Part shown: piece by piece, positions 9,634-17,936 of the stretch
Layout: each line of letters starts with the position of its first letter
Position numbering within the stretch: the first letter of the stretch is position 1
DNA from: Lutibacter sp.
Lineage (GTDB): Bacteria > Bacteroidota > Bacteroidia > Flavobacteriales > Flavobacteriaceae
DNA: 47,809 nucleotides
NCBI RefSeq assembly: GCF_013139515.1
Contig: NZ_WTAR01000064.1
Location: 1 to 47,809, forward strand
Reading direction: 5' to 3'
Notes under the pieces: generated by a model
The model's database searches: none
Seen by the model: only the letters and a program-made list of their open reading frames with translations
What the model was told of the DNA's origin: nothing
Made by a program: the position numbers and the translations under genes

Positions 9634-10320
9634 TTATAAAGAATAATAATAGTTCACTAACTTAACAACATCACTTTCTTTATTATATTTTAATTTTTTA
9701 GATTTCATATAACCATCAATTAGCTTACTATGATTAACTAATACTAATTTAACATCCTTCTTCTTCAACCTAACTTTAACATATAAGCCTTCAGAATTTT
9801 TAATAAAATAAAATGTTTTATCTTGGTACTCAAGTGGAAAATTATTAATAGTTTGACTCCCTTTGCTTCTGTTTGGATCAAACAATATTTTTGTGTTCTT
9901 TTTAATAAAATAATTCGTATTCTGAATATTAAAGACTATTTCGTAGAAACCATCTTCAATTCCACTCTTAAAATGACTTAAATTTAATTTAACAAAATCA
10001 TGTTTTAAATTTCTTTCTTTTTCAATAATAGAGAAGCCAGAAAGTGAGCGATCTTGAATTTCAATCTCTTCTTGATTCTTTTTAATGAATACACGATTTT
10101 TAAAAACATCAAATTTTAAAAAATCTTGTTTAGAGAAAATACTATCGTTTAAAACTAGCATGCCTCTATTCCATTCATCATAAATAAAATCGTTTCCCTT
10201 GATTTCTAAATTTTTAGTAATAATAACAGACCCTTTATCTTCCCTATGCAGGTTATCTCCATTTTGCGCCATTAAACTAGAACACCCCATTAATAAACTT
10301 AAATAAACAACTTTTTTCAT
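9634..10320 (-). CDS. Exported protein of unknown function
   Basis: I do not recognise the family. The 228-residue product has a signal peptide ending in SLMAQ (about residue 19) and no lipobox in the usual place, although a Cys lies at position 13. The mature protein is lysine-rich and predicted mostly beta, with repeated FIKK/YFIKK strands, and ends in tyrosines (VNYYYSL). It has no enzymatic motif. It sits alone on the minus strand between the two SusCD loci, flanked by a bidirectional terminator on its 3' side, so it is probably transcribed by itself. Confidence 0.6.
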   Translation of the reverse strand: MKKVVYLSLLMGCSSLMAQNGDNLHREDKGSVIITKNLEIKGNDFIYDEWNRGMLVLNDSIFSKQDFLKFDVFKNRVFIKKNQEEIEIQDRSLSGFSIIEKERNLKHDFVKLNLSHFKSGIEDGFYEIVFNIQNTNYFIKKNTKILFDPNRSKGSQTINNFPLEYQDKTFYFIKNSEGLYVKVRLKKKDVKLVLVNHSKLIDGYMKSKKLKYNKESDVVKLVNYYYSL

Positions 10321-10467
10321 TCTATATAATATTTTTTAGCAAGTTACAAAAAAACCATGAAACCTATAAATTGTTAAAAAAAATGGAATCTTACACTTTA
10401 AAATTAAATTTTCCGCATCAAAATTTCAAAAAAATTGTATAAAATCATTTTTTTTAACATCTTAAAG

Positions 10468-10524
10468 TTGCATTATTAACAAATAATTAAGATTTTTGGC
10501 GTAATTAATTCAAATAATTATACA
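10468..10524 (+). promoter_or_regulatory. Promoter and leader of second SusC gene
   Basis: TTG at 10468-10470 and GATTTTTG at 10491-10498 are 20 nt apart, close to the Bacteroidota promoter consensus. The block 10474-10524 differs from 2476-2526 at only five positions, with the ATG at the same distance. Transcription would begin near 10505, leaving a leader of roughly 20 nt. Confidence 0.6.
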
Positions 10525-13500
10525 ATGAAAACAAAGTTTAATGGTTTTCTAACGCTTTTATTAGCGTTAGTAGTGCAATTTTCGTTTGCACAAGAAAAAA
10601 CAGTTACCGGTACAGTTTCCGATTCAAGCGGCCCTCTTCCAGGAGTAACCGTTTTAATTAAAGGCGCAAATGCTGGTACACAAACAGATTTTGATGGGAA
10701 TTACTCTCTCAAAACCAATATTGGTGACATACTAAAATTCACCTTTTTAGGTATGCAAACTGTTGAAAAAACAGTTGGTAGTTCCAATACAATTGATGCT
10801 ATTATGCAAGAAAATGCAGAAGCATTAGAAGAAATTGTAATTACTGGTTATGGTGCTAAGAAAAGAGGCGTTTTATCTTCCTCAATTTCTACCGTAAGCT
10901 CTGAACAATTAGATAGACAAAACAATGCCGTTAGTATTGACAATGCACTTCAGGGTGCTGCTACAGGTGTACAAGTTGTTGCTCAAAATGGAAAACCTGG
11001 TAATGCTGCATTTGTAAGAATTAGAGGTATTAGTTCTATTAATGCTGGTAATGAGCCTTTATACTTATTAGATGGTGTTCAAGTAGATGAAGAAGATGTT
11101 ATTGGTATTAATCCCGCTGACATTGCTTCAATGAGTGTATTAAAAGATGCTGCAAGTACGGCTATTTATGGTGCTCGTGGTGCAAATGGTGTGGTTTTAA
11201 TTACATCTAAAATTGGTAAGAAAAATTCTAAAGCAGTATTTAAATTCTCTTCAAAATATGGGGAAGCTGATGAGATTAAAAGAAACTTTAGGGTAATGAA
11301 CGCCCAAGAAAAGTTAGAATATGAAAGAGCTATTGGAGTTGGTGTTGGAGCAGGGATCACTTCTCAAGCAGAATGGAATGAATTATTAGCGAATGACCAT
11401 GATTGGACAGATGATTTATTAAAAAAGAGTGAAATAACGTCTCTTAACTTTTCTGTAAGAGGTGGTGAAGAAAACTTAAGTTACTTCATGTCTATAGCTA
11501 ATGATAGAGATACAGGTATTGTTGAGTTAATTGAAAAAGCTTTTGAAAGAACTTCAGCAAGATTAAATGTTGACTACCAAGCTCGTGAATGGTTAAAATT
11601 TTCAACGAAACTTTCTTTTTCAACTACACAAGATCAAGATTCAAGAGACCGTAACAACATCCAAAGTCCAGTTGTTGGTCGTTTTACCTTTAATCCATAT
11701 GAGCCTGTTTATCTTTTAGATGCAAACGGAGATTTTATTCCTAACCGAAGAGGATTACCAACTTACAATCCAACGCATCAAGGTTTAAGTTCACTAGCCC
11801 AAGTACGTGCTAACGAAGATAATGATACGGATAACAGATGGATAGGTTCTTTTGGAACTGACGTAAGATTAATGGAAGGCCTACACTATAACTTTGTATT
11901 AAGTGGTAGTTATATTCAAACAACAAACCGAGGCGTATTACATGCCGGTTCTGCATTGGATATGATTTTTAATGGAACACCAACAGGAAGATCTTCAGTA
12001 TTTACTTCGTCTTCTTTAACTTCCGATTTCTTAAACAAAATAACTTATACTAAAACATTTAATGAAAAACATGATTTAAATGTAACAGTATTAAGTGAAT
12101 ACCAACAAAATAATTTTGAATCAATTACTTCTGATGCTGATGGTTTTGTTATTAATGGTCCTACTACTATAGATGCTGGTTCTAATCCTAGAGCAGTTGG
12201 AGGAAATAATTCTACAAATAGATTATTCTCTATTGCTACTAGTGTTGATTATGTATATAATGATACTTATATTTTAAATGCAACAATTAGACGAGATGGT
12301 TCATCTAGATTTGGTTCAAATACTAAATACGGTACATTTTGGGGTGCAAGTGCCGGTTGGAATATTCACAACGAAAGCTTTTTTAGTGAATTAAGCAATA
12401 CAGTTAATATGTTAAAAGTAAGAATATCTGCAGGTACATCAGGTAATGATCAAATTGGTTTAAACCCATCTCAAACATTATATGGATTTGGTGCTTATAA
12501 TGGTCAAAATACTTCAGTTCCTGTTCAATTTGGAGATCCAAACTTAGGTTGGGAAGAAAATTTTACGATAGGTGCAGGACTTGAATTCGCTTTATTCAAC
12601 AACAGAGTAACAGGTGTTTTTGAATATTACAAAAGAACAACTTCAGAATTATTACTAGATGTACCTATTACACTTACTCAAGGTGGTGGTGCAATAACTA
12701 AAAACATAGGTGAAATTGAAAATTCAGGATTTGAATTTGAACTAAGAGGTGATGTTATTAAAAATGCAGACTTTACATGGAATGTTGGTGCAAGCTTAAG
12801 TTTGTATGACAATGAAGTTAAAAAACTTGCTGACGATAATGACTTATTTACAACATCAAACTTCTATACAGGTCTTAGAGTTGGTGAAGAAGTTCACACA
12901 TTCTTTTTACCAAGATATGCTGGTGTGAACCCTGCAAACGGACAAGCATTATTTTTAGATACAGATGACAATATTACAACAAGTAATAATGGTAATGAAG
13001 TATTTTTAAGTGGTAAATCTCCATTCGCTAAATTTGATGGTGGTATAAATACAAGTCTTACTTATAAAGGTATCTTTTTAAATGCTGACTTATATTACAA
13101 AGGAGGTAATTATATCATGAACGTAGTTGAACAACAATTACTTTCAGATGGTACTGGTGCTAATAGCAATCAAAGAGTTGATGCTTTTAACTATTGGCAA
13201 CAACCTGGTGACGTAAATGTTTTACCAGATCCAACATCTAATAATCCATTTAGAAATGAAGCAAATGGTGCAAGTACACGTTTTTTACAAAAAGGTGATT
13301 ATATTAGATTAAGAAACCTTCAAGTAGGATATATAGTTCCTTCAAAATTTATTGAGAAAACACCTTTATCTCAAGTTAAATTTTATGTAACAGGTACAAA
13401 TTTATGGACATACACACCTTGGTATAAAGGAGATCCTGAAGTTGGAATCCCTTCTGGAGAAACAACTGGTACAAGAGGTATAATTCCAGGTGAATTTAGT

Positions 13501-13557
13501 TTAAACAGTTACCCAACGTTAACATCGTACGTATTTGGTGTTGATATTCAATTTTAA
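10525..13557 (+). CDS. SusC/RagA family TonB-dependent outer membrane transporter (locus 2)
   Basis: A TonB-dependent importer of 1010 residues. The signal peptide ends SFA before Q23. Next come the carboxypeptidase-regulatory-like extension (25-100), EEIVITGYG at 102-110 and the plug (ALQGAATGVQVV near 141, EPLYLLDGVQVDEED near 177, ASTAIYGARGANGVVLITS). The barrel follows, ending with the usual aromatic (VDIQF). Residues 1-60 match the locus 1 SusC at 53 positions without gaps, whereas the plug and barrel are clearly different, so the two are expected to import different ligands. It is followed after 12 nt by its susD-like partner. Confidence 0.95.
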   Translation: MKTKFNGFLTLLLALVVQFSFAQEKTVTGTVSDSSGPLPGVTVLIKGANAGTQTDFDGNYSLKTNIGDILKFTFLGMQTVEKTVGSSNTIDAIMQENAEALEEIVITGYGAKKRGVLSSSISTVSSEQLDRQNNAVSIDNALQGAATGVQVVAQNGKPGNAAFVRIRGISSINAGNEPLYLLDGVQVDEEDVIGINPADIASMSVLKDAASTAIYGARGANGVVLITSKIGKKNSKAVFKFSSKYGEADEIKRNFRVMNAQEKLEYERAIGVGVGAGITSQAEWNELLANDHDWTDDLLKKSEITSLNFSVRGGEENLSYFMSIANDRDTGIVELIEKAFERTSARLNVDYQAREWLKFSTKLSFSTTQDQDSRDRNNIQSPVVGRFTFNPYEPVYLLDANGDFIPNRRGLPTYNPTHQGLSSLAQVRANEDNDTDNRWIGSFGTDVRLMEGLHYNFVLSGSYIQTTNRGVLHAGSALDMIFNGTPTGRSSVFTSSSLTSDFLNKITYTKTFNEKHDLNVTVLSEYQQNNFESITSDADGFVINGPTTIDAGSNPRAVGGNNSTNRLFSIATSVDYVYNDTYILNATIRRDGSSRFGSNTKYGTFWGASAGWNIHNESFFSELSNTVNMLKVRISAGTSGNDQIGLNPSQTLYGFGAYNGQNTSVPVQFGDPNLGWEENFTIGAGLEFALFNNRVTGVFEYYKRTTSELLLDVPITLTQGGGAITKNIGEIENSGFEFELRGDVIKNADFTWNVGASLSLYDNEVKKLADDNDLFTTSNFYTGLRVGEEVHTFFLPRYAGVNPANGQALFLDTDDNITTSNNGNEVFLSGKSPFAKFDGGINTSLTYKGIFLNADLYYKGGNYIMNVVEQQLLSDGTGANSNQRVDAFNYWQQPGDVNVLPDPTSNNPFRNEANGASTRFLQKGDYIRLRNLQVGYIVPSKFIEKTPLSQVKFYVTGTNLWTYTPWYKGDPEVGIPSGETTGTRGIIPGEFSLNSYPTLTSYVFGVDIQF

Positions 13558-13569
13558 AAAAGTAGAAAA

Positions 13570-14976
13570 ATGAAAAAATATTTTATAATACTAATATTAT
13601 TAGCGACTTTCACATCATGTGAAAATCAGCTAGAAACATTTCCTACATCGAGTATAGCCGCAGATGAGGCTTTCAAAAATGAAGGAGATTTTACAAACGC
13701 CGTGAGAGGGGCGTATAGAGCAATGCTATCTGGTAGTTATTACGGAGGTGCACTTCAAGGATTTGATGTAATGACAGATAACTTAATAATTAGTCAAAAA
13801 GGAAGATTAAGTCAGCAATTTAGACATGATTGGGCATATGACCCAAATACAGGTTTTGCGGCATATATGGCTAGTGCATATACAGTTATACAAGATGCTA
13901 ATTTTATTCTTGCTAATATAGATCTATTAGATGAAGGTGATTTTAAAAACAATATTAAAGGAGAAGCATTGGCTTTAAGAGCTTTGGCTCATTTTGATAT
14001 TGCAAGGTATTTTGCTAAAATACCTACACAATCTAGTGACGCTGCTGCTTCATTAGCTATGCCTTATGTAACAATAGCTGATGTTAATGATTTACCATCA
14101 AGAATTACAGTTGCTGAATATTATACGAATTTAGTGGCTGATTTATCAGAAGCTACTACTTTAGTAAATGATGATAATGGTACATTCCAAATGGGAAAAG
14201 ATGCTGTGAATGGAATTTTAGCGAGAGTTTACTTGCATATGGGTAATTGGCAAGATGCTATTGATGCTGCAAATGAAGTAGCTGTTGACGTAGAAGATAG
14301 AGATTCTTTTGTTGGTATCTGGAATGATTCTGAAGTTCCTTCAGGTGTAATCTTTAAATTACAAAACAATAACGTAAGTAGAGTTACCTTAGGAGTTCCA
14401 TATAGCCAAACTGCTAATGGAATAAAGGATGAATATGTTCCTGATTATGCATTATTTCAACAATATGATGCATCAGATATTAGATTAGCTGGTTATTTTG
14501 AAACAAGCCTTTTTGATGGTCTAATGTACAATCATGTAATGAAATGGTACTCAAGTATTAGTACTACATCTCTTGGTGTTGTTGATGCAAAAATTATTAG
14601 AGCATCAGAGGTATTACTTACAAAAGCAGAAGCTTTAGCTGAACTAGGTCAAGATGGACCTGCAAGAGATGCTTTAGATGCTGTAAGAGCTGAAAGATAT
14701 TTCGAATTTTCTTCAGGTGGAGAAGTTGGAAGTGCTCTTAAAGCTGCAATTGCTTTAGAAAGACGTTTAGAATTAGCTTTTGAAGGATCTAGATTTAGTG
14801 ACTTGAAGAGAAAAGGAATGTCTATTGAACGTTCTGAGTTTGGTGATTTAGCTGACGGTACAGGAGTTCCTGCAGTATTTCAAACATTAAATGCTGGTGA
14901 TTTCCGTTTTCAAGTACCTATTCCAATAGGGGAATTAAATTTAAATCCTAATATGGAACAAAGCCCAGGATGGTAA
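13570..14976 (+). CDS. RagB/SusD family nutrient uptake outer membrane lipoprotein (locus 2)
   Basis: This is the substrate-binding lid of the second SusC pore. The 468-residue precursor has lipobox TFTSC (Cys17), then ENQLETFPTSSI, the typical SusD opening. Motifs of classic RagB/SusD are visible: the segment with GEALALRALAHFDIARYFAK (about 136-155), and ALERRLELAFEGSRFSDLKR (about 396-415), matching the usual ExxxELAFEGxRxxDLxR signature. It ends NPNMEQSPGW, as is normal for the family. It belongs to a different SusD subgroup from the protein at 5683, so the loci are not simple duplicates throughout. Confidence 0.95.
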   Translation: MKKYFIILILLATFTSCENQLETFPTSSIAADEAFKNEGDFTNAVRGAYRAMLSGSYYGGALQGFDVMTDNLIISQKGRLSQQFRHDWAYDPNTGFAAYMASAYTVIQDANFILANIDLLDEGDFKNNIKGEALALRALAHFDIARYFAKIPTQSSDAAASLAMPYVTIADVNDLPSRITVAEYYTNLVADLSEATTLVNDDNGTFQMGKDAVNGILARVYLHMGNWQDAIDAANEVAVDVEDRDSFVGIWNDSEVPSGVIFKLQNNNVSRVTLGVPYSQTANGIKDEYVPDYALFQQYDASDIRLAGYFETSLFDGLMYNHVMKWYSSISTTSLGVVDAKIIRASEVLLTKAEALAELGQDGPARDALDAVRAERYFEFSSGGEVGSALKAAIALERRLELAFEGSRFSDLKRKGMSIERSEFGDLADGTGVPAVFQTLNAGDFRFQVPIPIGELNLNPNMEQSPGW

Positions 14977-15005
14977 TTAAGCCAACAACTTTTAAAACAA
15001 ATAAA

Positions 15006-15878
15006 ATGAAAAAAATATTCAAATCTTTAATTTACATTACAGTACTAGCATTTTTTGTTAGTGCATGTGATGAAAATGACACAACTTTTGATTCTTTAAG
15101 TTTTCCTGAAGATGCATTTATTGCAATGGAGAATGCTAATGATATAGTAGTTCTTGAGAGTACTACAACACCTATTGAAATTGTAGTAAATTATGCAAAT
15201 ACACTAGAGAATGCAACAACAGACGTAACTGTAGATTTTACTATTACATCTGATACAGCAACTGAAGGTGTACACTATACTATTGAAGGTAACTCATCTC
15301 AATTAACATTTGCTGCTGGCCAGTTAAATGCTAAAATTGTAATTATACCTATTGATAATTCTGAAGAAGACGGAGATAAAGTATTAACATTTACGTTAAC
15401 TAACTCTTCTGTTTCAATTGGTTTACCAGGACCAGATTCTTTTAACAAGTCTGTAACGGTAACATTAACAGATGATGATTGTGCATTTACATTTGCAGGT
15501 TTAGATGGTATATCTTGGATTGGTACTGACAATGCAACTGGTAGTCAAGGTCCAAACCCAACTCAAATAGTAACTTCTTTTGATGGTACTGATCTATTAA
15601 TGGATGGACTAGCTTATGGTTGGTTGGCCAGCACTTATTGGAATGAAGTTGTGGTAGCTAGTGCACCTGTTATTGTTGATATGGATCCTATTACTGGAGT
15701 ATTTACAATTTCAGAACAATACTTAGCTGATACAACTTGGTTAGGAAACCCTCAACCAACGTATTATATTAGTGCTTCAGGACAATATTTTTCTTGTCTT
15801 AACAAAATGATAGTTAATTACACACTTATACAAAATGGAGGTGTATTACGTGAATATACTGAAACTATTGAATTTTAA
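15006..15878 (+). CDS. Calx-beta-like lipoprotein, paralog of 8050-9345 in its C-terminal domain
   Basis: The ATG at 15006 gives a lipoprotein signal with lipobox VSAC (Cys21) and the acidic DENDTTFD. An in-frame ATG at 14970 would overlap the susD gene. Residues about 40-150 resemble a Calx-beta domain (VDFTITSDTATEGVHY, LTFAAGQLNAKIVIIPI, DGDKVLTFTLTNSSVSIG). The last ~115 residues (LMDGLAYGWLAST, APVIVDMDPITGVFTISEQ, TYYISASGQYFSC) align with the C-terminus of the lipoprotein at 8050. Product 290 residues. It is positioned 29 nt after susD and before another lipoprotein, so it is probably part of the surface uptake complex. Confidence 0.75.
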   Translation: MKKIFKSLIYITVLAFFVSACDENDTTFDSLSFPEDAFIAMENANDIVVLESTTTPIEIVVNYANTLENATTDVTVDFTITSDTATEGVHYTIEGNSSQLTFAAGQLNAKIVIIPIDNSEEDGDKVLTFTLTNSSVSIGLPGPDSFNKSVTVTLTDDDCAFTFAGLDGISWIGTDNATGSQGPNPTQIVTSFDGTDLLMDGLAYGWLASTYWNEVVVASAPVIVDMDPITGVFTISEQYLADTTWLGNPQPTYYISASGQYFSCLNKMIVNYTLIQNGGVLREYTETIEF

Positions 15879-15897
15879 TAATTAAAAACTTATATTA

Positions 15898-16710
15898 ATG
15901 AAAAATACAATATATAAAATAGGCTTTTTACTATTAGCTTTTACAATAGTACTTTCCTGTGAATCTCCAGAAGGGGAGACAAATTATAAAGACGCTACTG
16001 CAACCTACGAATATCCTGCAGGGATAACATTAGGGTCAGGTATCATTACTAATAGCTCATTTCAATTTACAGCAAATATAGCTGGAACTGGAGAGGGATA
16101 TTATGTAGCTGTAGAAGGTGGAAGTGATGCTCCAAGCAACAATGATGTATTTGATGGGGATGCTAGTGGATTAATTGCTAGTGGTTCATTTGATGTAACT
16201 GGAAGCCCTGCTACTATTACTGTAAATGATGGACTTTGTGATAATACAACATATGATATATATGTAGTGCATTTTACTTCAGATGCTTTCCTATCTGAAA
16301 CTACTACATTACAGAGTATAACAACAAATGACAATGGCTCTATAGCAGGGACTTATGATACAGTAACAAATGGTGATTTAAGTGGTAATTTTGGAGGTAG
16401 TGTAGTTGATTATGAAGGTGTTGTAACTATTACTGATAATGGTGATGGAACATTTACTTTTGACGATACAACTGGAGGTATTTATCCTGACCCAAATTAT
16501 TATGGTAGCTTTGGAAGTCCAGCTGTGCCATTTACATTTGAAATTCCATGTAATGAAATAAGTGGTGCTTTTACATCTCCTTTTTGGAATTGTTGTGATG
16601 ACTGGATTGGTTTTGATGGTATTATAAATGCTGATGGAACTATTTCTGTACATTGGGAAAGTGCCTTTGGAGAAGTAATGGACGTTATATATACAAAACA
16701 GACATCTTAA
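15898..16710 (+). CDS. SusCD-associated lipoprotein of unknown function (locus 2)
   Basis: A 270-residue precursor with lipobox IVLSC (Cys21) followed by ESPEGE. Residues about 35-140 look like a fibronectin type III-like sandwich (FQFTANIAGTGEGYYVAVEG, TTYDIYVVHFTSDAF). The C-terminal ~130 residues start SIAGTYDTV and hold a Cys-Cys pair (FWNCCDDW) and VHWESAFGEV. The family is not recognised. It is the last gene of SusCD locus 2, 19 nt after the preceding gene, with a strong terminator after it. The AGTY opening of the second half is also seen in the locus 1 lipoprotein at 7137, but further similarity is not obvious. Confidence 0.7.
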   Translation: MKNTIYKIGFLLLAFTIVLSCESPEGETNYKDATATYEYPAGITLGSGIITNSSFQFTANIAGTGEGYYVAVEGGSDAPSNNDVFDGDASGLIASGSFDVTGSPATITVNDGLCDNTTYDIYVVHFTSDAFLSETTTLQSITTNDNGSIAGTYDTVTNGDLSGNFGGSVVDYEGVVTITDNGDGTFTFDDTTGGIYPDPNYYGSFGSPAVPFTFEIPCNEISGAFTSPFWNCCDDWIGFDGIINADGTISVHWESAFGEVMDVIYTKQTS

Positions 16711-16750
16711 TTTAGATATATATTAATCTTAATTAGATTAAACTTAATTT

Positions 16751-16787
16751 AAAAAACCATCAAAAGTTAGCTTTTGATGGTTTTTTT
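16751..16787 (+). terminator. Rho-independent terminator of SusCD locus 2
   Basis: A perfect 16-bp stem (AAAAAACCATCAAAAG paired with its complement) and loop TTAG, ending in T7, begins 40 nt after the last lipoprotein stop codon. Confidence 0.88.
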
Positions 16788-16879
16788 ATGGCTGCATTTT
16801 ACTTGATTATATAAGGGATTAATGACATCTCTTTAAACTCAATTAAGAGACCGTCATAAAAAATGATTAAAATTGAAAA

Positions 16880-17022
16880 TCAATTTTTAAAACCAACTTT
16901 TGCAAATTTCAAGCCTTTTAAAAATAATTTAAAACGTTTATCGGGTCTACATAAAATACGTTTTAATTTTAAATTCCCAAACCTAAAGATTCTTTAGTTT
17001 CACTACCATAAGAGCTTATAAC
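16880..17022 (-). pseudogene. Frameshifted 3' remnant of an HU-like DNA-binding protein gene
   Basis: Read leftward, two frames give SSYGSETKESLGLGI, then after a frame change KRILCRPDKRFKLFLKGLK and FAKVGFKN before a TGA at 16882-16880. These match the C-terminus of the intact HU-like protein at 17417-17809 (SSHGSETKEGVGLAAVKSKR and RPDKRFKLFLKGLSF). The 5' two thirds of the gene are missing. It is a dead partial duplicate; its left part holds the real stop position and its right part runs into the 115-bp tandem repeat. Confidence 0.8.
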
Positions 17023-17236
17023 GTGAGTTCAATACGTAAAATAATACAAATTGTTATAGCTAGTGCTTTTTATAGTTGTTTTGTCATTCCTGCGAAGGCA
17101 GGAATCCATAAATAGGATGCTCCATAAGAGCTTATAACGTGAGTTCAATACGTGAAATAATGCAAATTGTTATAGTTAGTGCTTTTTATAGTTGTTTTGT
17201 CATTCCTGCGAAGGCAGGAATCCATAAATAGGATGC
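17006..17236. repeat. Tandem duplication of a 115-bp unit
   Basis: Copy 1 (17006-17120) and copy 2 (17122-17236) differ at three positions and are separated by one base. Each unit begins CCATAAGAGCTTATAACGTG, which overlaps the right end of the HU remnant, and each ends with a REP-like hairpin followed by CCATAAATAGGATGC. No gene is encoded. Confidence 0.9.
17083..17106. repeat. REP-like palindrome, copy 1
   Basis: The 24-bp element contains ATTCCTGC-GAAG-GCAGGAAT, an 8-bp perfect stem with a 4-nt loop. It belongs to the widespread class of short extragenic palindromes with the core CATTCCTGCGAAGGCAGGAA. Confidence 0.8.
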
Positions 17237-17265
17237 ATTTAGATTCCTGCCTTCGCAGGAATGAC
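17199..17265. repeat. Inverted pair of REP-like palindromes
   Basis: Copy 2 (17199-17222) and an inverted copy 3 (17242-17265) are perfect 24-bp reverse complements separated by 19 bp. The pair can form one long hairpin or two small ones, the arrangement typical of REP/BIME-type elements mobilised by RAYT (Y1-type) transposases. No such transposase is in this window. Confidence 0.8.
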
Positions 17266-17336
17266 ACCGTTTTTACCTTAACTTTTATAAATGACAATCT
17301 GAAGTCTTTATGTATAACTCAAGTTTATACATATTT

Positions 17337-17363
17337 AAAACCTCCCAATTGGGAAGTTTTTTT
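17337..17363. terminator. Hairpin terminator between REP elements and HU-like gene
   Basis: A 10-bp stem with one mismatch (AAAACCTCCC / GGGAAGTTTT) and loop AATT, with T7 to the right and A4 to the left. It lies 54 nt past the stop of the leftward HU-like gene and could end that transcript, although the T tract is better for rightward transcription. Confidence 0.55.
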
Positions 17364-17416
17364 GTTTAAATAAAGCAAACATATGTTGTATAGAACTACA
17401 AACTCAAACCCTACAT

Positions 17417-17809
17417 TCAATCTTTAAATCCTGCTTTGGTAAAACTTAATCCTTTTAAAAATAATTTAAATCGTTTATCGGGTCTAAATAAAATACGTTT
17501 ACTTTTAACTGCAGCAAGTCCAACCCCTTCTTTTGTTTCGCTTCCATGTGAGCTTATGCTAATTTGAAAACTTCCTAGCGTACCAAATCGCACAATTTGA
17601 CCAAAACTAAGTGCATCCTTAATGTTTTCTTCTAAAGCAATTAATACGGCATAACAATCGGCCTTTGTTACGGTACATTGCTCAGATGTTTTGTGAGCTA
17701 AATCTTCAAAATTTATTTCTCCCGTTGCTTTCGTACTTACATAATATTTCACAGGTAAAGTAATATCTCGTGGATCTCTTTTTTTAACAATTTTTAATGG
17801 TATAGGCAT
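17417..17809 (-). CDS. HU-like DNA-binding protein (TIGR01201-type HU_rel family)
   Basis: A nucleoid-type DNA-binding protein of 130 residues. The Bacteroidota HU-related family starts with an extra basic strand, here MPIPLKIVKKRDPRD and VKYYVS. The HU fold follows (INFEDLAHKTSEQCTVTKADCYAVLIALEENIKDALSFGQIVRFGTLGSF, about 32-81, with GTLGSF replacing the GFGTF turn of HU). The tail is basic (RILFRPDKRFKLFLKGL). It is a single gene with its own promoter. A broken copy of its 3' end lies 400-540 bp downstream, so the locus has been duplicated at least partly. Confidence 0.88.
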   Translation of the reverse strand: MPIPLKIVKKRDPRDITLPVKYYVSTKATGEINFEDLAHKTSEQCTVTKADCYAVLIALEENIKDALSFGQIVRFGTLGSFQISISSHGSETKEGVGLAAVKSKRILFRPDKRFKLFLKGLSFTKAGFKD

Positions 17810-17902
17810 ATTTATGGCTTTTTAAATTTGTATGTTTAAACATCTTTTAATATCTCTCTTAAATTTATCAAACAGCTAAGTAGATACTTAATTTTAGTCG
17901 TA

Positions 17903-17936
17903 CAAAGATAAAAAAACATCTAGACCTTTTTACAAA
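17903..17936 (-). promoter_or_regulatory. Probable promoter of the HU-like gene
   Basis: On the minus strand TATCTTTG (17910 to 17903) is a full match to TAnnTTTG, with TTTG (17936 to 17933) 22 nt upstream. It overlaps the hairpin at 17910-17952, so the upstream terminator and this promoter share sequence. The leader would be about 85 nt. Confidence 0.5.

Noticed and set aside
14970-15005. Earlier ATG for the locus 2 Calx-beta lipoprotein
   Set aside because: It lies inside the end of the susD gene and spoils the lipobox signal; the ATG at 15006 fits better.
17006-17236. Possible insertion sequence
   Set aside because: There is no transposase, and the repeat unit includes pseudogene-derived sequence rather than defined inverted ends.
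17179-17373. Rightward 64-codon frame with SFLRRQES
   Set aside because: It is the usual false translation of a REP-like palindrome and its inverted copy; it has no start context and no conserved protein beyond the repeat.
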